Source of the DNA: an uncultured Butyrivibrio sp.
GTDB taxonomy: Bacteria; Bacillota; Clostridia; Lachnospirales; Lachnospiraceae
NCBI GenBank assembly: GCA_946546925.1
Contig: CAMNOS010000014.1
Location: forward strand, 1 to 33,600
Length of the DNA stretch: 33,600 nucleotides
Direction: 5' to 3'
Shown piece after piece: positions 7,325 to 15,838 of this stretch; position 1 is the first letter of the stretch; each line of letters opens with the position of its first letter. Both the position numbers and the translations under genes were made by a program. The notes under the pieces are model-generated. The model worked only from the letters and a program-made list of their open reading frames with translations, searched no databases and had not been told where the DNA came from.

Positions 7325-9358
7325 TTAGATCTTGAAGTCTCTGACGAAGTCTTCGATGGTAGCAGCCGAACTTGAAACCGTTGTGGCGCTCTCGTCCACG
7401 CCATGACTCTCGGATGCAACCTGTTCGGCACTTACTGCCAGGTTGTCGGTTGTAGCTGTAACTTCCTGTGTGCTTGCGGACTGCTCCTGAGAGATTGCCG
7501 CAACGGAAGTTGCTATTGTGTCAACATTGCCGATCTTGTCGATCATCTGCTGTACGGTTGTGCTGGTGACATCAAGACTTGAGAATATCTCTTCAAAGGT
7601 CTTTCCAGCGGTTGCCACGGCATCGGAGCTTGCGGAGATCTCGGCCATGTTGGACTCTGACTTTTCTGAAAGATTTTTGATCTGCTGCGTGATCTCAGCA
7701 ATGATCTTGCCGATCTCTGTTGTAGACTCTGCAGAGTTACTTGCAAGCTGCCCGATCTCCTGGGCAACTACTGCAAATCCCTTGCCTGCCTCTCCCGCTC
7801 TTGCAGCCTCAATTGAAGCATTGAGCGAAAGGAGATTGGTCTGTGATGCAATGGAATTGATCATCTCTATGATGGAATTGATCCTCTGAGCTGATGCGCC
7901 GACTTCCTGTACGTCTGTGTTCATCTCGGTCATTGACATTGCGATTTTGTCCATACCCTTCTGGACAACTTCCATATCCCTCTGACCGTCCTGAGCTTTT
8001 CCGACTAGCACTTTGACTGTCTCGCTGGCCTCATTGCCCTGCTCCATAAGATCTGCAACTTCAGTTGCAAGTTCGGTTGCGTTATTTGCAAGTTCTGATA
8101 CGGCACTTGCCATTCCGTTCATCGCATCCCTGATCTGTCCCATGTTGGTGGACTGCTCAGTTGCCTGAACATTGAGCTTGCCGGAGGCGTCTTTGCTGTT
8201 TTCTGCCTCAATTGCAAGTTTATTGGTCTCACTCTTGATGTTGCTCAGGGACTCTCTCATATGAGATACGAATTCCTTCATGTGGTTATTCATGAGACCG
8301 ATCTCATCCTCACCGCCCTCAGGTATCTCAACAGTAAAGTCACCGTCTGTGATCCTTGTGATGTTCTGTGTAAGATTTCCTACAGGCTTGGTGATCATGC
8401 TCCTTATAAGCAGATACATTATGATGGATGCTGCAATGATCATGAGGATCATCAGAATGATACATATCGTCTGGAACTGCGCAAGTCCTGCAAGCACATC
8501 CTTCTCTGCAACAGAGCAGATAAGAACCCACTCTGTTCCGGGAATTGTATCGGCAGATACAAAATATGTAACTCCGTTCTCTGACTTAATTGAAGCCACA
8601 TCAGATGCCCCAGAGCCTGCAAACTGATATGCCGCCTGAAGGAATTTGGCTTCAGGGTGAGCTGAAACAGAGGTCCCATTAAAGCTTGCGTCAAAATATG
8701 AAAGGATCGTGTCATGGTAAAGAAGCATTGCGCCACCTGTCTTAACAGGTCTGAGTTCACCGATCTTCTCCATAATACCGTCCATTGTATAGTCACAGGA
8801 TGCCACACCCTCTCTGGCATCAGCTATCTTTACCTTTCTCGTGAAGGATACCACCATGCTGCCGGTATCGCTGTCCACATATGGCTCACCTGCCATGAAA
8901 GTACTGTGATTTAAGCCCTCTTTATACCAGTCCCTCTCTGTTGCAACATAGTCGGGATCGGGAACCCAGCCTGAAGGGTCTATCCACTGTCCGGTCGAAG
9001 TTGCAATATACATACCGTTGGGAACGTACTGATTCTTGGACATTGTAGGAATCAGAAAGCTTGCCATAGCATTGTCATTGGGGAAGGAGACTGCCCCGAT
9101 AGCATCAGCACATGCGTCCAGATATTCCTGAAGATTGGTGATCTCCCTGCCCATCTCTTCAGCATAGAATCCCGACTCCTTCTTAAGGTTATTCTCAGCA
9201 AGATCTGTTATGATCTTTCTGGCCTGAACGGCTACGACTGCTATGATGATCATAATGTCGATAGCGATGATAGGAATGAGAATCCTGAGAAGTTTGGTAC
9301 TTACGCTTTTTCCTGATCTGACTGCTTTAGTGTTCTTTCCTGCATTTTCCTTAGCCAT
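7325..9358 (-). CDS. methyl-accepting chemotaxis protein with dCache sensor
   Basis: 677 residues: membrane helix 1 (about 23-46), an extracellular double-Cache sensor (about 50-290), helix 2 (about 297-318), HAMP (about 319-372) and a long coiled-coil signalling domain. The conserved hairpin tip lies at about 503-535 ([20 protein letters not shown]). It binds a ligand outside and controls CheA through CheW. The sensor contains Y137, R142, W144, Y145, Y160, D162 and D189, whose spacing matches the amino-acid-binding motif described for dCache_1 receptors such as PctA (motif recalled, not searched). Amino-acid sensing is therefore likely. The start is supported by TTGGAG about 9 bases upstream. 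I found no clear sigma-28 promoter. A small CheY-peptide gene lies upstream; the terminator at 9544-9565 separates the two transcripts. Confidence 0.93.
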   Translation of the reverse strand: MAKENAGKNTKAVRSGKSVSTKLLRILIPIIAIDIMIIIAVVAVQARKIITDLAENNLKKESGFYAEEMGREITNLQEYLDACADAIGAVSFPNDNAMASFLIPTMSKNQYVPNGMYIATSTGQWIDPSGWVPDPDYVATERDWYKEGLNHSTFMAGEPYVDSDTGSMVVSFTRKVKIADAREGVASCDYTMDGIMEKIGELRPVKTGGAMLLYHDTILSYFDASFNGTSVSAHPEAKFLQAAYQFAGSGASDVASIKSENGVTYFVSADTIPGTEWVLICSVAEKDVLAGLAQFQTICIILMILMIIAASIIMYLLIRSMITKPVGNLTQNITRITDGDFTVEIPEGGEDEIGLMNNHMKEFVSHMRESLSNIKSETNKLAIEAENSKDASGKLNVQATEQSTNMGQIRDAMNGMASAVSELANNATELATEVADLMEQGNEASETVKVLVGKAQDGQRDMEVVQKGMDKIAMSMTEMNTDVQEVGASAQRINSIIEMINSIASQTNLLSLNASIEAARAGEAGKGFAVVAQEIGQLASNSAESTTEIGKIIAEITQQIKNLSEKSESNMAEISASSDAVATAGKTFEEIFSSLDVTSTTVQQMIDKIGNVDTIATSVAAISQEQSASTQEVTATTDNLAVSAEQVASESHGVDESATTVSSSAATIEDFVRDFKI

Positions 9359-9543
9359 TTTATAATCTCCAATCTCGAAACAGTTTACGGGCAGATACTG
9401 CCACGATTAAATTATATATGAATCTCAGGGGAAATGTGCGTATTAATAATAATTTAATAATCGTCCAATCGACAATTAAAGCAGGAAAGCATTGTCAAAT
9501 GAGACATTTACAATAGTCGGATCTTGTGAATAAAAATACAAAA

Positions 9544-9565
9544 GCCCTCCGGTTAACCGGAAGGC
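9544..9565 (-). terminator. terminator after the CheY-peptide gene
   Basis: GCC-TCCGG around TTAA with CCGGA-GGC (one mismatch), followed on the minus strand by TTTTGTATTTTT. It lies 11 bases past the stop codon of the 69-residue gene. Confidence 0.8.
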
Positions 9566-9576
9566 TATGTAAACTG

Positions 9577-9786
9577 TTATTTACCCATTGAAGCAATAAG
9601 GGCGTCGATCTCCGCCTGACTCAGCATCTTGCCGCTGTCTGCGGGTGAAGGTGCCGCAGCAGGTGCTGCCTGGGCTGCAGGCACCTGTGATACACTAAAG
9701 CCACCGCCTCCGCCTGCCTGTGAGGACTTGCCCATTATACTTGCGAGAAGAGCCTGCTGCTCTTCGTTTAATCCGTTTGCATCCAT
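9577..9786 (-). CDS. small protein with FliM-type CheY-binding peptides
   Basis: 69 residues from the ATG at 9786 (AAAGGAAA upstream); the frame stays open further into fbp, but that part has no ribosome site. The C-terminus reads LSQAEIDALIASMGK. LSQAEIDALL is the conserved N-terminal segment of FliM (and FliN/FliY relatives) that binds phosphorylated CheY at the flagellar switch. The N-terminus, LNEEQQALLASIMGK, aligns to the same segment with two one-residue gaps, so the protein looks like two related peptides joined by a Gly run and an Ala/Pro-rich linker. It has no other domain and none of the FliM or FliN body. It has its own promoter (9810-9839) and terminator and lies next to a chemoreceptor. 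Inferred role: a soluble CheY-P ligand, sink or adaptor. A tether unrelated to CheY is possible. Confidence 0.75.
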   Translation of the reverse strand: MDANGLNEEQQALLASIMGKSSQAGGGGGFSVSQVPAAQAAPAAAPSPADSGKMLSQAEIDALIASMGK

Positions 9787-9809
9787 AAAACACGTTTCCT
9801 TTCGTGGAT

Positions 9810-9839
9810 ATTGTAGAATACCAAACAAAGAAACGTCAA
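9810..9839 (-). promoter_or_regulatory. promoter of the CheY-peptide gene
   Basis: On the minus strand TTGACG (9834-9839), 18-base spacer, TACAAT (9810-9815). It lies between the fbp stop codon and the gene and gives a leader of roughly 15-20 nt including the ribosome site. Confidence 0.65.
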
Positions 9840-9859
9840 CTAACTTTTTTATAAAGTCA

Positions 9860-11815
9860 TCAGTTCTTTTCCCTGATGGCACCACTCTCAAAGGCCCGAA
9901 GCAGATCCTTAAGGTCATCTATCTGCCTCTGAAGGCTCTTTCCTATATCCGTATCTCTCACAAGAAGTCTTCTCTTTGAGTTCTCGGTTATCTGGATCTC
10001 GGGGGTATTCTCAGCGCCCTTTACAAAGGGTTTATGGGCTGCAAGTGCAAGGTGATGTGAGTTGTATATAAGCGTATATCCCGCAATTCCGGTCTGCTCA
10101 TGGTAGGCTTTGGATATACCTCCGTCTATGATGTAAAGCTTGCCGCCGGCTTTCACCGGGCTCTCGCCCTTCTTGGTCTTGACCGGAACATGTCCGTTTA
10201 TGATATGCGCCCACTCAGGGTCAAGTCCAAACTCCTTAAGTATCTTATCGGCGTATGCCTCCATTGAAGAATATTTGTAATAGGGATTGTAGTTCTCAAT
10301 CAGCAGCTCTTTTTCATGCTTAAGGAAAATATGTTCAAATGTGCTTATCTTGTCTTTTCCGAAAAGAGGTGACCTGGGCCCGCACCAGAGATACCACATC
10401 AGATCCACAGCGTCCTGCTTCTTGTCTGCATCATCTCTCATGTCAAGGAAAAAGGCATCATGGATCTTGATGTTGAGGTAGTCCATAAGTTCTTTGCCCT
10501 TAAAGCTTCCGTCCCTCGTTGTCATCTCCGCAAAGTTGCCCTTGTCGTCCATGGGAATGCAGCCGTGAAAGAGCAGGTTCCCGTTTACGGCTCTGTACAT
10601 GGCACCGTGGGAATACAGGAACTGTACGTGACGGATAAGGACCTGAGAGTGGATAAAGGACAGGCGCAGCGTCCTCATGAGTTCCTCCTCGCCGTCGGAG
10701 AGCCTGTAGGGATCAGCCGGGTCGATGGTGGGGAAATTATCATCGCTCAGTTTATATTTCTTTCCCTCTATCAGAACTTCGCCCTTGTCATAATCGATCT
10801 TGTCCAAAAGAAGTCTGTCCTCAAGTCCGTACTCAGGGTGCTTCTTGATAAGCTGTCCCTCGAGCTTGAGCTGGATGATGCTTATGGCCTTGCACATCTT
10901 GGCTGCAAGTTTGGGGTTGACCGAATCATATTTATTCTCATCCAGAAGGTGCGGTTTAAAACATTCACATGGGTCATCCCTGTACACCTCTGCCGCAAAC
11001 ATCGACAGTGGTCTTAAGTTGATCCCATAACCGTCCTCAAGGGCGTCGAAACTGTTATAGCTCGTTCCTATTCTCAGAACATTGGCTATGCAGGCGGTGT
11101 TGCCGCAGGCTGCCCCCATCCAGTCGATGTCGTGGTTCCCCCACTGGATGTCCACATCGTGGAAATTCATCAGCTCCTCCATGACTAGGTCAGGTCTTGC
11201 ACCCCTGTCAAAGATGTCGCCTATGATGTGCAGTGAATCGATAGTGAGGTTCTGTATCAGCTCGCAGAGAGCTATGATGAATTCATCCGCAAAGTCAATC
11301 TCAATAATACCGTTCACGATCTCACTGTAGTAAAGCTTTTTGTTGGGATCGTCTACGTCAAGGTGGAGAAGCTCATCAATGGCGTAGGCATAATCCTGAG
11401 GCATCTTCTTTCTCACCTTGCTCCTGGTGTACTTGGAGCTCACCACGCGGCATATGGAGATAAGCCTGTTGATCGTTATCTTCTGGTACTCGGCGATCTC
11501 TTTTCCCGATGCCGACTCATCGTGCCTGTATGCACTTATGACTTCCCTTGGATAGTAGATGAGATTAGCAAGGCGAAGCTGCTCAGCCTCGGTCATCTGA
11601 TTGCCAAAGGTCTCACCGATCTTGGCCCTTATGATACCAGAGGAACTGCGAAGAAGGTGCGAGAACGCCTCATATTCTCCGTGTATGTCGGAAAAGAAAT
11701 ACTCAGTTCCCTTGGGAAGTGCACAGATGGCCCTGAGGTTAATGATCTCCGCTGCTGCCTTCCTGGAGTTGGGAAATTCCTTGCATAAGAGTCTAAGATA
11801 CTCAATGTCTCTCAT
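9860..11815 (-). CDS. fbp: class III fructose-1,6-bisphosphatase
   Basis: Hydrolyses fructose-1,6-bisphosphate to fructose-6-phosphate for gluconeogenesis; cytoplasmic and metal-dependent. At 651 residues it has the usual length of the Firmicute-type (class III) enzyme, which is unrelated to E. coli Fbp. It shows calcineurin-like metal motifs: SDIHGE (42-47), GDIFDRG near residue 200 and WGNHDIDW about 25-30 residues later. The C-terminal half has the NGHVPVK and IDGGISKAYHEQTG segments typical of the family. The start is well placed after AAGGAGAAGATCAA. No convincing terminator lies between it and the next gene, which has its own promoter in the short gap. Confidence 0.95.
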   Translation of the reverse strand: MRDIEYLRLLCKEFPNSRKAAAEIINLRAICALPKGTEYFFSDIHGEYEAFSHLLRSSSGIIRAKIGETFGNQMTEAEQLRLANLIYYPREVISAYRHDESASGKEIAEYQKITINRLISICRVVSSKYTRSKVRKKMPQDYAYAIDELLHLDVDDPNKKLYYSEIVNGIIEIDFADEFIIALCELIQNLTIDSLHIIGDIFDRGARPDLVMEELMNFHDVDIQWGNHDIDWMGAACGNTACIANVLRIGTSYNSFDALEDGYGINLRPLSMFAAEVYRDDPCECFKPHLLDENKYDSVNPKLAAKMCKAISIIQLKLEGQLIKKHPEYGLEDRLLLDKIDYDKGEVLIEGKKYKLSDDNFPTIDPADPYRLSDGEEELMRTLRLSFIHSQVLIRHVQFLYSHGAMYRAVNGNLLFHGCIPMDDKGNFAEMTTRDGSFKGKELMDYLNIKIHDAFFLDMRDDADKKQDAVDLMWYLWCGPRSPLFGKDKISTFEHIFLKHEKELLIENYNPYYKYSSMEAYADKILKEFGLDPEWAHIINGHVPVKTKKGESPVKAGGKLYIIDGGISKAYHEQTGIAGYTLIYNSHHLALAAHKPFVKGAENTPEIQITENSKRRLLVRDTDIGKSLQRQIDDLKDLLRAFESGAIREKN

Positions 11816-11924
11816 TTGATCTTCTCCTTTGGTTCTGAATCGGAAACTATGGAGTGATTATCAGATAAATGCTGCAATATATCATTGTTTCAAGTCAAAA
11901 AACGTCGTTATCTTTTTATCACAA

Positions 11925-12566
11925 TTATGATAGGGCTTTCTTCCCTGTCTTACAGATGTCTTTAAGACAGCACCCCGCGCAGTTAGGTCTTCGGGCAATA
12001 CACACTGCTCTTCCGTGATCAACGAACCTGTGGCAGAGGTCATTTCCCTCATCCGGCGGAACGATCTTCCAAAGTTCCTTTTCCACCTTTCCGGGCTCCT
12101 TAATATTGTCCACAAGTCCTATCAGATTGCAGAGTCTGATGCAGTGGGTGTCCGTGACGATAGCCGGTTTCCCATAGACATCGCCAAGCACCAGGTTTGC
12201 GCTTTTCCTCCCGACTCCGGGGAGCTTTAAGAGCTCCTCCATCGTGTCCGGAACTTTACAGTCGTATTCGTCCCTGAGCATCTTCATGCAGGCAGATATG
12301 TCCCTTGCCTTGGAGTTCCCAAGTCCGCATGGTCTGACTATTTTTTCTATATCAGAAACCTCAGCATCTGCGAGGGCTTCTACCGATGGATACTTCTCAT
12401 ACAAAAGAGGTGTTATCATATCAACCCTTGCATCTGTGCACTGGGCAGCAAGGCGCACGCTCACGAGCAGCTGCCACGCCTTGTCATAGGCAAGCGTGCA
12501 GTGGGACTGCGGGTATTCTTTTTTGAGCCTGTCGATAACTTCAAGAACAAGTTTCTTTTTAGTCAT
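11925..12566 (-). CDS. nth: endonuclease III (DNA glycosylase/AP lyase)
   Basis: Base-excision repair enzyme removing oxidised pyrimidines and nicking AP sites. 213 residues, normal length. The helix-hairpin-helix reads LPGVGRKSANLV with catalytic Lys121; catalytic Asp139 is in VTDTHC. The C-terminal iron-sulfur loop has the full Cys-X6-Cys-X2-Cys-X5-Cys spacing, in a stretch ending CCLKDIC. The ribosome site AAAGGA lies about 12 bases before the ATG. It follows the thioesterase gene and a terminator at 12609-12643. Confidence 0.95.
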   Translation of the reverse strand: MTKKKLVLEVIDRLKKEYPQSHCTLAYDKAWQLLVSVRLAAQCTDARVDMITPLLYEKYPSVEALADAEVSDIEKIVRPCGLGNSKARDISACMKMLRDEYDCKVPDTMEELLKLPGVGRKSANLVLGDVYGKPAIVTDTHCIRLCNLIGLVDNIKEPGKVEKELWKIVPPDEGNDLCHRFVDHGRAVCIARRPNCAGCCLKDICKTGKKALS

Positions 12567-12608
12567 TTTAATCGCATTCCTTTTCTATGTGCAGATAAGC
12601 CTTCTGCG

Positions 12609-12643
12609 AAAAAGCGGTAAAGAAAGGCCCGTGCCTTTACCAC
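12609..12643 (-). terminator. terminator between the thioesterase and nth genes
   Basis: On the minus strand GTGGTAAAG (12635-12643) pairs with CTTTACCGC (12614-12622), nine pairs with one GU, followed by TTTTT (12609-12613). The stop codon of the small Cys-rich ORF lies inside the 5' arm. Confidence 0.8.
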
Positions 12644-12723
12644 TTCCTTCCGGGGCAGGAAGCGCCTTTGGCCAGAGCCCTTATCTCCACATAACACCCG
12701 CATTTCAGGCAGGTTGCATTCAT
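12637..12723 (-). CDS. possible 28-residue Cys-rich peptide
   Basis: An ORF of 28 codons beginning MNATCLKCGCYVE and ending SCPGRKW, with a Cys-X2-Cys-X-Cys cluster and a fourth Cys at residue 23, resembling half of a zinc ribbon. GGAAAGAGG sits directly before the ATG, closer than ideal. It starts 24 bases after the thioesterase stop codon and its own stop is in the terminator stem, as expected for a last gene of a transcript. No family recognised. It could be a chance ORF in a 3' untranslated region. Confidence 0.4.
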   Translation of the reverse strand: MNATCLKCGCYVEIRALAKGASCPGRKW

Positions 12724-12747
12724 CCTCTTTCCGTCACATCCTGCATC

Positions 12748-13254
12748 TTAGAACCCTTCCATTCTGCGCTGTCTTCTGAGTTCTCGTCTCTTCTCAGCGC
12801 CCTGCCACTCGGCCTTTTCACTTTCTGTGCGCACATTGAGTCCGTAGGGAACTATAGCAGGTGTGTTGTCCTCATCGATGCATACTTCCGTGAGGTACGC
12901 TCTGTTCAGCACATGTCTCATGCCGGTCTGCCTGTCTTCAACATAGGTGTCAACCCTGACTTCCATAGACGTCCTTCCTACATGAGTTATCTTGCCTATG
13001 ATCACAACGATGTCATCAAGAACAGCCCCCTGCTTGAACTGCATGTTGTCAATTGCAGCGGTGGCAACAGGATTGCCGGAATGCCTTACAGCAACGGTTC
13101 CTGCAACTTCATCTATCCAGCTCATGAGAAGGCCGCCAAAGAGCCTGTTCTCACTGTTGATATCCGAATACCTGATAACCCTGGTCATCTCAGTGACTGA
13201 GTCCTCCACATTCTTGTTTGCAATCTGACGATCGACGTGAAACACTTTACCCAT
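12748..13254 (-). CDS. acyl-CoA thioesterase, hotdog fold (YkhA/YciA-like)
   Basis: Hydrolyses acyl-CoA to free acid and CoA in the cytoplasm. 168 residues with one hotdog domain. The NRLFGGLLMSWIDEVAG stretch near residues 36-52 carries the Asp/Glu-type active-site helix of this family, and ATAAIDNMQF and GRTSMEVRVDTY follow. The end is basic (RRELRRQRRMEGF). GGAGG lies 7 bases before the ATG. The gap to the glycosyltransferase gene upstream is 80 bases and may hold a promoter that I could not define. The substrate cannot be read from the sequence. Confidence 0.88.
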   Translation of the reverse strand: MGKVFHVDRQIANKNVEDSVTEMTRVIRYSDINSENRLFGGLLMSWIDEVAGTVAVRHSGNPVATAAIDNMQFKQGAVLDDIVVIIGKITHVGRTSMEVRVDTYVEDRQTGMRHVLNRAYLTEVCIDEDNTPAIVPYGLNVRTESEKAEWQGAEKRRELRRQRRMEGF

Positions 13255-13334
13255 ACTTATACCTCCGAATCATTGGACTTTTACTTACATATAATTGTAA
13301 CTTATCAAACGAAACAATACCAGTAAAACGGCTC

Positions 13335-14357
13335 TCAGTTGGTCTTTTTGTCGTAGTAGTCTATAACCGCCTTCGTCACACTTACAACAGCCCGGTTAGG
13401 GTGCCTCATGGTGAAGTATATGAGCCTTCCGGAAAGACCTGAGATATCAACCCCGGTGCCAAGAATCTTACTCCTTATGTCCGGTCGGAGGAATATACTC
13501 CGGACAAGCTTTGGAATATCCCGGTCGCCTGACCTTAGAGCATTTTTCATGATGACCATAAGTATCAGGATGTATTCCCTGTCCATCTGCTCATCAGCAT
13601 TGTCTATGTGCTTGTCTTTGAGTATCTCCCTGAAGGTCCTGTCCGTAAGATCAAGATTTGAAAGAAGCTTGGGATTGAAGTCGTGAGCCATCGAGTCAGT
13701 CACCAGCCTGTAGTGGTAGAAATATGCATCCCTTGCGATGACAAGCCTTCTGCAGTCGCACAGGCAGGGCAGGGTGATATTCACATCCTCACTCATGGTG
13801 ATGGTCGGGTCGCTGTATTTGATGTTATCAAGAAGCAGCTTTCTTGATATGAGCTTCATACACCTGGACATTGTGACAGGTCTTCTCTCGCAGCCAAGTA
13901 GCCTTGTCCTCACCTCTTCAAGAGCCTTTCCTGTGTACACTCCCGGCTCAAGAGCCTGAGTCTCCTTTCTCTTCTCAGACGCCTTCTCAACGATATAGTT
14001 GCCGGATATGATCTCGCTCTCTGAAAAATAGCTGTCAGTGAGCTCATAGAGCTTCTCGAACATGTCGGTATCTATCCAGTCGTCGCTGTCTATAAAAGAC
14101 ACATAGTCAGAGGAGCTCTCACACAGACCTGCGATCCATGCGGACACAAGCCCTCCGTTTTCCTTGTGGATAACCTTAACCCTCTTATCCTTAAGGGCGT
14201 ATTCATCGCACTTTCCGGGGCTTATTCCGTCGGTGGAACCATCATCCACAAGAAGGATCTCGATGTCCGAAAATGTCTGAAAAAGGACGCCTCTCATGCA
14301 GTCATCCAGATATTTTGCTGTATTATATACAGGTATTATTACACTTATTTTAGCCAT
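13335..14357 (-). CDS. family 2 glycosyltransferase
   Basis: 340 residues. The GT-A fold is clear: ISVIIPVYNTAKYLDDC at the start, LLVDDGSTDG near 35-45, and the metal-binding SFIDSDDWID near 95. It transfers a sugar from a nucleotide sugar at the cytoplasmic face; donor and acceptor are unknown. No membrane helix is obvious. It follows the CapA-type gene by only 9 bases, so it is likely the third gene of the DUF3160-CapA-GT run and acts on a cell-surface glycan. The ribosome site is weak. Confidence 0.88.
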   Translation of the reverse strand: MAKISVIIPVYNTAKYLDDCMRGVLFQTFSDIEILLVDDGSTDGISPGKCDEYALKDKRVKVIHKENGGLVSAWIAGLCESSSDYVSFIDSDDWIDTDMFEKLYELTDSYFSESEIISGNYIVEKASEKRKETQALEPGVYTGKALEEVRTRLLGCERRPVTMSRCMKLISRKLLLDNIKYSDPTITMSEDVNITLPCLCDCRRLVIARDAYFYHYRLVTDSMAHDFNPKLLSNLDLTDRTFREILKDKHIDNADEQMDREYILILMVIMKNALRSGDRDIPKLVRSIFLRPDIRSKILGTGVDISGLSGRLIYFTMRHPNRAVVSVTKAVIDYYDKKTN

Positions 14358-14366
14358 AATTAGATA

Positions 14367-15830
14367 CTACCTACTTTTCCAGAATGAGTCAACGCTTCCG
14401 GTTTCCCAGTGTTTGATGCGCACTCCGTCAAAAGAGTGTTCTACCGTAAATACCGCTTTTGCTCCGATGCCGGTATCGGCGCCATTTCTTTCGCCCTTCT
14501 GATCCGCCCTGAAATTGCCGAGGCTATAATAGACAAGCATCTGCCCGCCGTCAGGCCTTGTGATCACTTCCGTATCCTGCGTAACATGCGGGTGACTTCC
14601 TATCACAACATCGCACCCGCCCTCGGCAAGAAGTCCTGCCACCAGGCGCTGCTCATCCGTCACTTCTTCCTCGTACTCCTTCCCCCAATGGACGAACACA
14701 ACAACGAAATCCGCATCCTTTCGCGCATCCTTAAGGTCCCTCACTAATTTCCTTTTTTCATCCTCTGTCTTTGGAAGATAGTGAACAGCACTGGGATATC
14801 TGTCAGAAACATCCCCCGCGTTGGTCCCATAGGTATATGAGAACAGTGCAAAGCGTATGCCGTTTCTCGAAACAACTTCATACGGTCTGTAATTCTTATC
14901 ACCGCTTTCCTGTATTCCGATGCAGGTAATACCGTTGTCCCGGTAAAAAGAATCTGTGACATCAATCCCATATATCCCCCTGTCCAGGGCGTGATTGTTG
15001 CCACAGACAGCGATATCAAAACCTGCATTCCTTATTGCTTCTCCAACTGCAAGAGGCGAACCGAAGGACGGGTAGCCGGATACCGCAGATGCCTTGTCAA
15101 CCAGCACGGTCTCAGCCTGTATGGCTGCAATGTCGGCAGAGCCTATCTCATCCAGAAAAGGCTCATACAGAAAGTCATATCGTCCGTCCTCATATCTGTT
15201 TGCATACTCAATTATGCGCTCGTGTATGATATTGTCGCCGTAGGCCAAAAATGTCACTTCGTTGTCAAGATTCTTAAGTCCGAAGGACTCCCATGCCCAG
15301 AGAAGGCACTCCCCGCTTAGCGTCTCTGTGATGAAGATTGCCGGATCCTCTTTCAGCAGCTTCATTCGAAGCACATCCTGGCCTATGTCAGAAGCAAACC
15401 ATTTATTTCTGACACTTCCGCTCTCCCCCACATCATAGATAAAGATGTGCTGGGAAAAGGTCTTTTCATCGGCATCGATCCAGAAGGGCCTGTGCTTACC
15501 ATACCGTCCCCTCTTCCACAGCAAAAGGACCATCTCTGTGTCCCCGTCTCTGTCTATGTCCGCCAGAAATCCGTCCTGCACCCTGAGGGTCTTATCGCTC
15601 ACCCAGACAGGCGAAGATCTGTCACCTTCAAGAAAAAGAGAGGCTCTTTTCTCATCAACTAAAAGCGTAAGATTTTCATCACCGGCTTCTTTTTCCTGCC
15701 ACGAAACCCAGCCCGGAGGTGCAATAAGAGCCCTTCCGCCCATAGCGAAAAAAACTGCAGCACCCGCTATGCAGCAAAAGACTGCCACCGAAGCTATCAG
15801 CAGCAGTCTTCCTTTATTTCTTTTGTCCAT
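14367..15830 (-). CDS. CapA/PgsA-type metallophosphatase-fold protein, membrane-anchored
   Basis: About 488 residues from the ATG at 15830, 8 bases after the DUF3160 stop codon; a longer start at 15875 would overlap that gene. An N-terminal membrane helix (LLLIASVAVFCCIAGAAVFF) points the protein outward. A middle part includes DIDRDGDTEM, an FG-GAP-like Asp-rich loop. Then comes the PGA_cap domain (PF09587): LAYGDNIIHE, CGNNHALDRG, VFVHWGKEYEEE, GSHPHVTQD and YYSLGNF. Relatives are required for polyglutamate or polysaccharide capsule assembly, but their reaction is not settled. Translation may be coupled to the upstream lipoprotein gene. Confidence 0.9.
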   Translation of the reverse strand: MDKRNKGRLLLIASVAVFCCIAGAAVFFAMGGRALIAPPGWVSWQEKEAGDENLTLLVDEKRASLFLEGDRSSPVWVSDKTLRVQDGFLADIDRDGDTEMVLLLWKRGRYGKHRPFWIDADEKTFSQHIFIYDVGESGSVRNKWFASDIGQDVLRMKLLKEDPAIFITETLSGECLLWAWESFGLKNLDNEVTFLAYGDNIIHERIIEYANRYEDGRYDFLYEPFLDEIGSADIAAIQAETVLVDKASAVSGYPSFGSPLAVGEAIRNAGFDIAVCGNNHALDRGIYGIDVTDSFYRDNGITCIGIQESGDKNYRPYEVVSRNGIRFALFSYTYGTNAGDVSDRYPSAVHYLPKTEDEKRKLVRDLKDARKDADFVVVFVHWGKEYEEEVTDEQRLVAGLLAEGGCDVVIGSHPHVTQDTEVITRPDGGQMLVYYSLGNFRADQKGERNGADTGIGAKAVFTVEHSFDGVRIKHWETGSVDSFWKSR

Positions 15831-15838
15831 AACTTCTC

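Noticed and set aside
9787-9918. N-terminal extension of the CheY-peptide gene into fbp
   Set aside because: It would overlap the fbp 3' end and cross the TTGACG-18-TACAAT promoter; the ATG at 9786 has a proper ribosome site.
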